A DNA stretch of 64,000 nt, taken from contig NZ_PVEN01000023.1 in assembly GCF_002973525.1 (NCBI RefSeq), positions 1 to 64,000 on the forward strand. The letters run 5' to 3'. A program made the translations under genes and the position numbers. Of the stretch, positions 62,677 through 64,000 are shown in pieces. Each line of letters begins with the position of its first letter. Position 1 is the first letter of the stretch. The stretch is from Paraburkholderia sp. BL21I4N1. GTDB lineage: Bacteria; Pseudomonadota; Gammaproteobacteria; Burkholderiales; Burkholderiaceae. The notes beneath the pieces are model-generated. The model did no database searches. It saw only the letters and a list, made by a program, of their open reading frames with translations, and was not told the origin of the DNA.

Positions 62677-63315
62677 CTACTCCGGTTTACCTGTAGCGTG
62701 AGCGAGCATTGCGTCGCCGATTTCGTGGTTTCCGAGCTGCACGAGCGCATTGCCAGCGCCTTGCGCGTCACGTCTTACTTCGTCTTGCCCAAGTTTGCTT
62801 TTGCCGACGAGGCGGGTGATCTCGATCTCGAGTCCGATCAGACGTTGAAGTAATTCGTCGAGGTAGTCTGCCGGCGCGTCGCTCATCTTCCACGGGACTG
62901 GCTGCGACGCTTCATGTGCGCGAGTGAGTCTGGCAACCACGCTCCGTACAAATTTTTTGTCGTCGCGGAAGCGCACACGTCCGTGTGCGTGAACAACAAT
63001 GTAGTTCCACGTCGGCACTTGCCGGTGGGATTCCTGTTTGGTCGGATACCAGTTTGGCGAGATATAGGCGTCTCCTGCCTGGAACACGACGAGAACTTCA
63101 TCGCCGTTCAGGACGTTGTGCCATAGGGGATTCGCTCGTGAGATATGCGCGTTTAGCACGCCAAGTTCCCCTTCGTTGGCTGCGAGATCAAACGGGATGT
63201 GGTTCGCATCGAGTCCGTTGCTGCCATGCGTGAACAGGGTGCCAAGCGAGCGTTTGACAATGTGTTCATGCAGAACGCGGGTTCGGGACTCGGCGAAGTG
63301 GGAGGGTAGATACAT
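62677..63315 (-). CDS. FMN-binding PaiB-type protein
   Basis: The 212-residue protein starts MYLPSHFAESRTRVLHEHI, with a split-barrel flavin fold: NHIPFDLAANEGELGVLNAH, VFQAGDAYISPNWYPTKQES, VPTWNYIVVHAHGRVRF, and a helical end with EIEITRLVGKSKLGQ. These are the signature blocks of PaiB/Vlp, annotated as negative transcriptional regulators though probably flavin enzymes. ATG 63315 is chosen; the longer frame to 63516 has no relation to the family. It precedes the molybdoenzyme gene on the same strand. Confidence 0.92.
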   Translation of the reverse strand: MYLPSHFAESRTRVLHEHIVKRSLGTLFTHGSNGLDANHIPFDLAANEGELGVLNAHISRANPLWHNVLNGDEVLVVFQAGDAYISPNWYPTKQESHRQVPTWNYIVVHAHGRVRFRDDKKFVRSVVARLTRAHEASQPVPWKMSDAPADYLDELLQRLIGLEIEITRLVGKSKLGQDEVRRDAQGAGNALVQLGNHEIGDAMLAHATGKPE

Positions 63316-63617
63316 GTCGGCTCGGTCTGTGGATGCGGGCGCAGAAAGAGAATGAATCCATCTTTTCACGCGAACGTTTATGGGTATTGCGGCGTTCCGG
63401 GAGGTATGGCCTTCCATTGGCAACGCCAATCGCAGCATCGGGGCGCGGGCCAAGAGGAGCACGCGCGATTCCCGGCAATTCTCCGGTGGTGGACATCTTT
63501 TGCCCTTGCTGCGCACGGCGGCATCCGCAGTGAAGAGGGCGGCGCCCCTCCTGGCGAGTGCGACGACCTGCGTGGCTTCGGGCGGCAGCAGGAAACCGGC
63601 GGCCGCTCCGGTTTCCG

Positions 63618-64000
63618 CTAGTCGGAGCCGAAGCCGATCAATCTCGAATCGATCAACGCACCTGGCATCATAAGATTGAGCCCGTCGGCCAATCGAGCGC
63701 CTGCTTCATGCAGCGCTTCCAATGGCATGACCGGCAAGCTTTCAAGAATAAATCACATCTGTTTTGCATCGGAATCCAGCCTGGTTCTGGCCCTGACGCC
63801 AGTTCCAGCGCCGGCATGTGACGCCGTGATCGTCACGCCAAACGACTTCTCCTGCGTCAACCATTTCGTGGACGGGCGCACCGTCCTTTACGGTGTCGAA
63901 GTGCTCTGTTCCTTTGGCAATCACGAGCCTCGGCATGCCAATGTAGGCGGCAAAATTTTCGCCGCCGACGGGAACGGCGTATTCAATGCTGACGGCGTTG
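63618..64000 (-). pseudogene. Second B3/B4 editing-domain gene, frameshifted and cut by window edge
   Basis: From the right edge the minus strand reads AVPVGGENFAAYIGMPRLVI, then VVWRDDHGVTCRRWNWRQG, the same block as in the intact protein at 33040 (GVTCRRWNWRQG). After this the frame shifts to RTRLDSDAKQM, then a TGA (near 63757), then FILESLPVMPLEALHEAGAR, LADGLNLMMPGA, ending at a TAG at 63618. So one indel and one nonsense codon break the last third. The 5' part is outside the window. It is probably the upstream neighbour of the PaiB gene. Confidence 0.75.

Overview
The window looks like a stretch of an accessory replicon or genomic-island-rich chromosome of a plant-associated beta-proteobacterium of the Burkholderia/Paraburkholderia/Caballeronia group. 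The reasons are high GC, DUF1840 and DUF3047 proteins, a LuxI/LuxR pair of the CepI/BraI kind, Burkholderia-type porin remains, and very many amino-acid transport and catabolism genes with LysR and Lrp regulators. No full rRNA or tRNA gene and no CRISPR array was seen.

Region 1 (1-15.2 kb) mixes decayed and intact genes. It holds an IS21 end with six phased repeats and a truncated istA, a broken DUF1840 gene, a universal stress protein beside tiny single-span membrane ORFs, an FtsI-like penicillin-binding protein with its own lipoprotein partner, several exported proteins, a ClC channel, a MarR regulator, a lone APS kinase, two decayed IS1182-type transposase fragments and a methyl-accepting chemotaxis protein.

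Region 2 (15.8-29.9 kb) is a recombination hot spot. It has an odd protein made of tandem IS630-type DNA-binding modules without a catalytic domain, and two short-chain dehydrogenases, each facing the same TetR-type operator layout. An IS91 transposase is cut by an IS6-like element. Tyrosine-integrase pieces, a frameshifted AlpA, an intact luxI/luxR pair and a deletion scar joining a membrane protein to a ketoacyl-synthase fragment follow. A decayed 3' half of tRNA-Lys could be the island attachment site.

Region 3 (30-45.3 kb) is a set of amino-acid genes: a DapA-family lyase; an EamA exporter facing an XRE/cupin regulator across shared operator repeats; a stand-alone B3/B4 tRNA-editing protein; a His/Arg-type ABC importer; a LysR regulator; then Lrp, homoserine dehydrogenase, aldehyde dehydrogenase, a collapsed permease and a PLP gamma-lyase. 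A candidate guanidine-II riboswitch sits in front of a truncated sugE. Together these parts fit the breakdown of, and protection from, a homoserine-releasing guanidinooxy amino acid such as the legume toxin L-canavanine. This is inference.

Region 4 (45.5-64 kb) carries LysR plus methylmalonate-semialdehyde dehydrogenase, a dead porin and a second dead IS6 transposase. Then comes a long catabolic run: Lrp facing a binding protein, a fused permease-ATPase, two M24 proteins, a diaminopropionate ammonia-lyase and two M20 hydrolases. Its layout echoes ectoine degradation but ends in 2,3-diaminopropionate. On the opposite strand lie a nitrilase, a sulfite-oxidase-type molybdoenzyme, a PaiB-type FMN protein and a broken second B3/B4 gene at the window edge.
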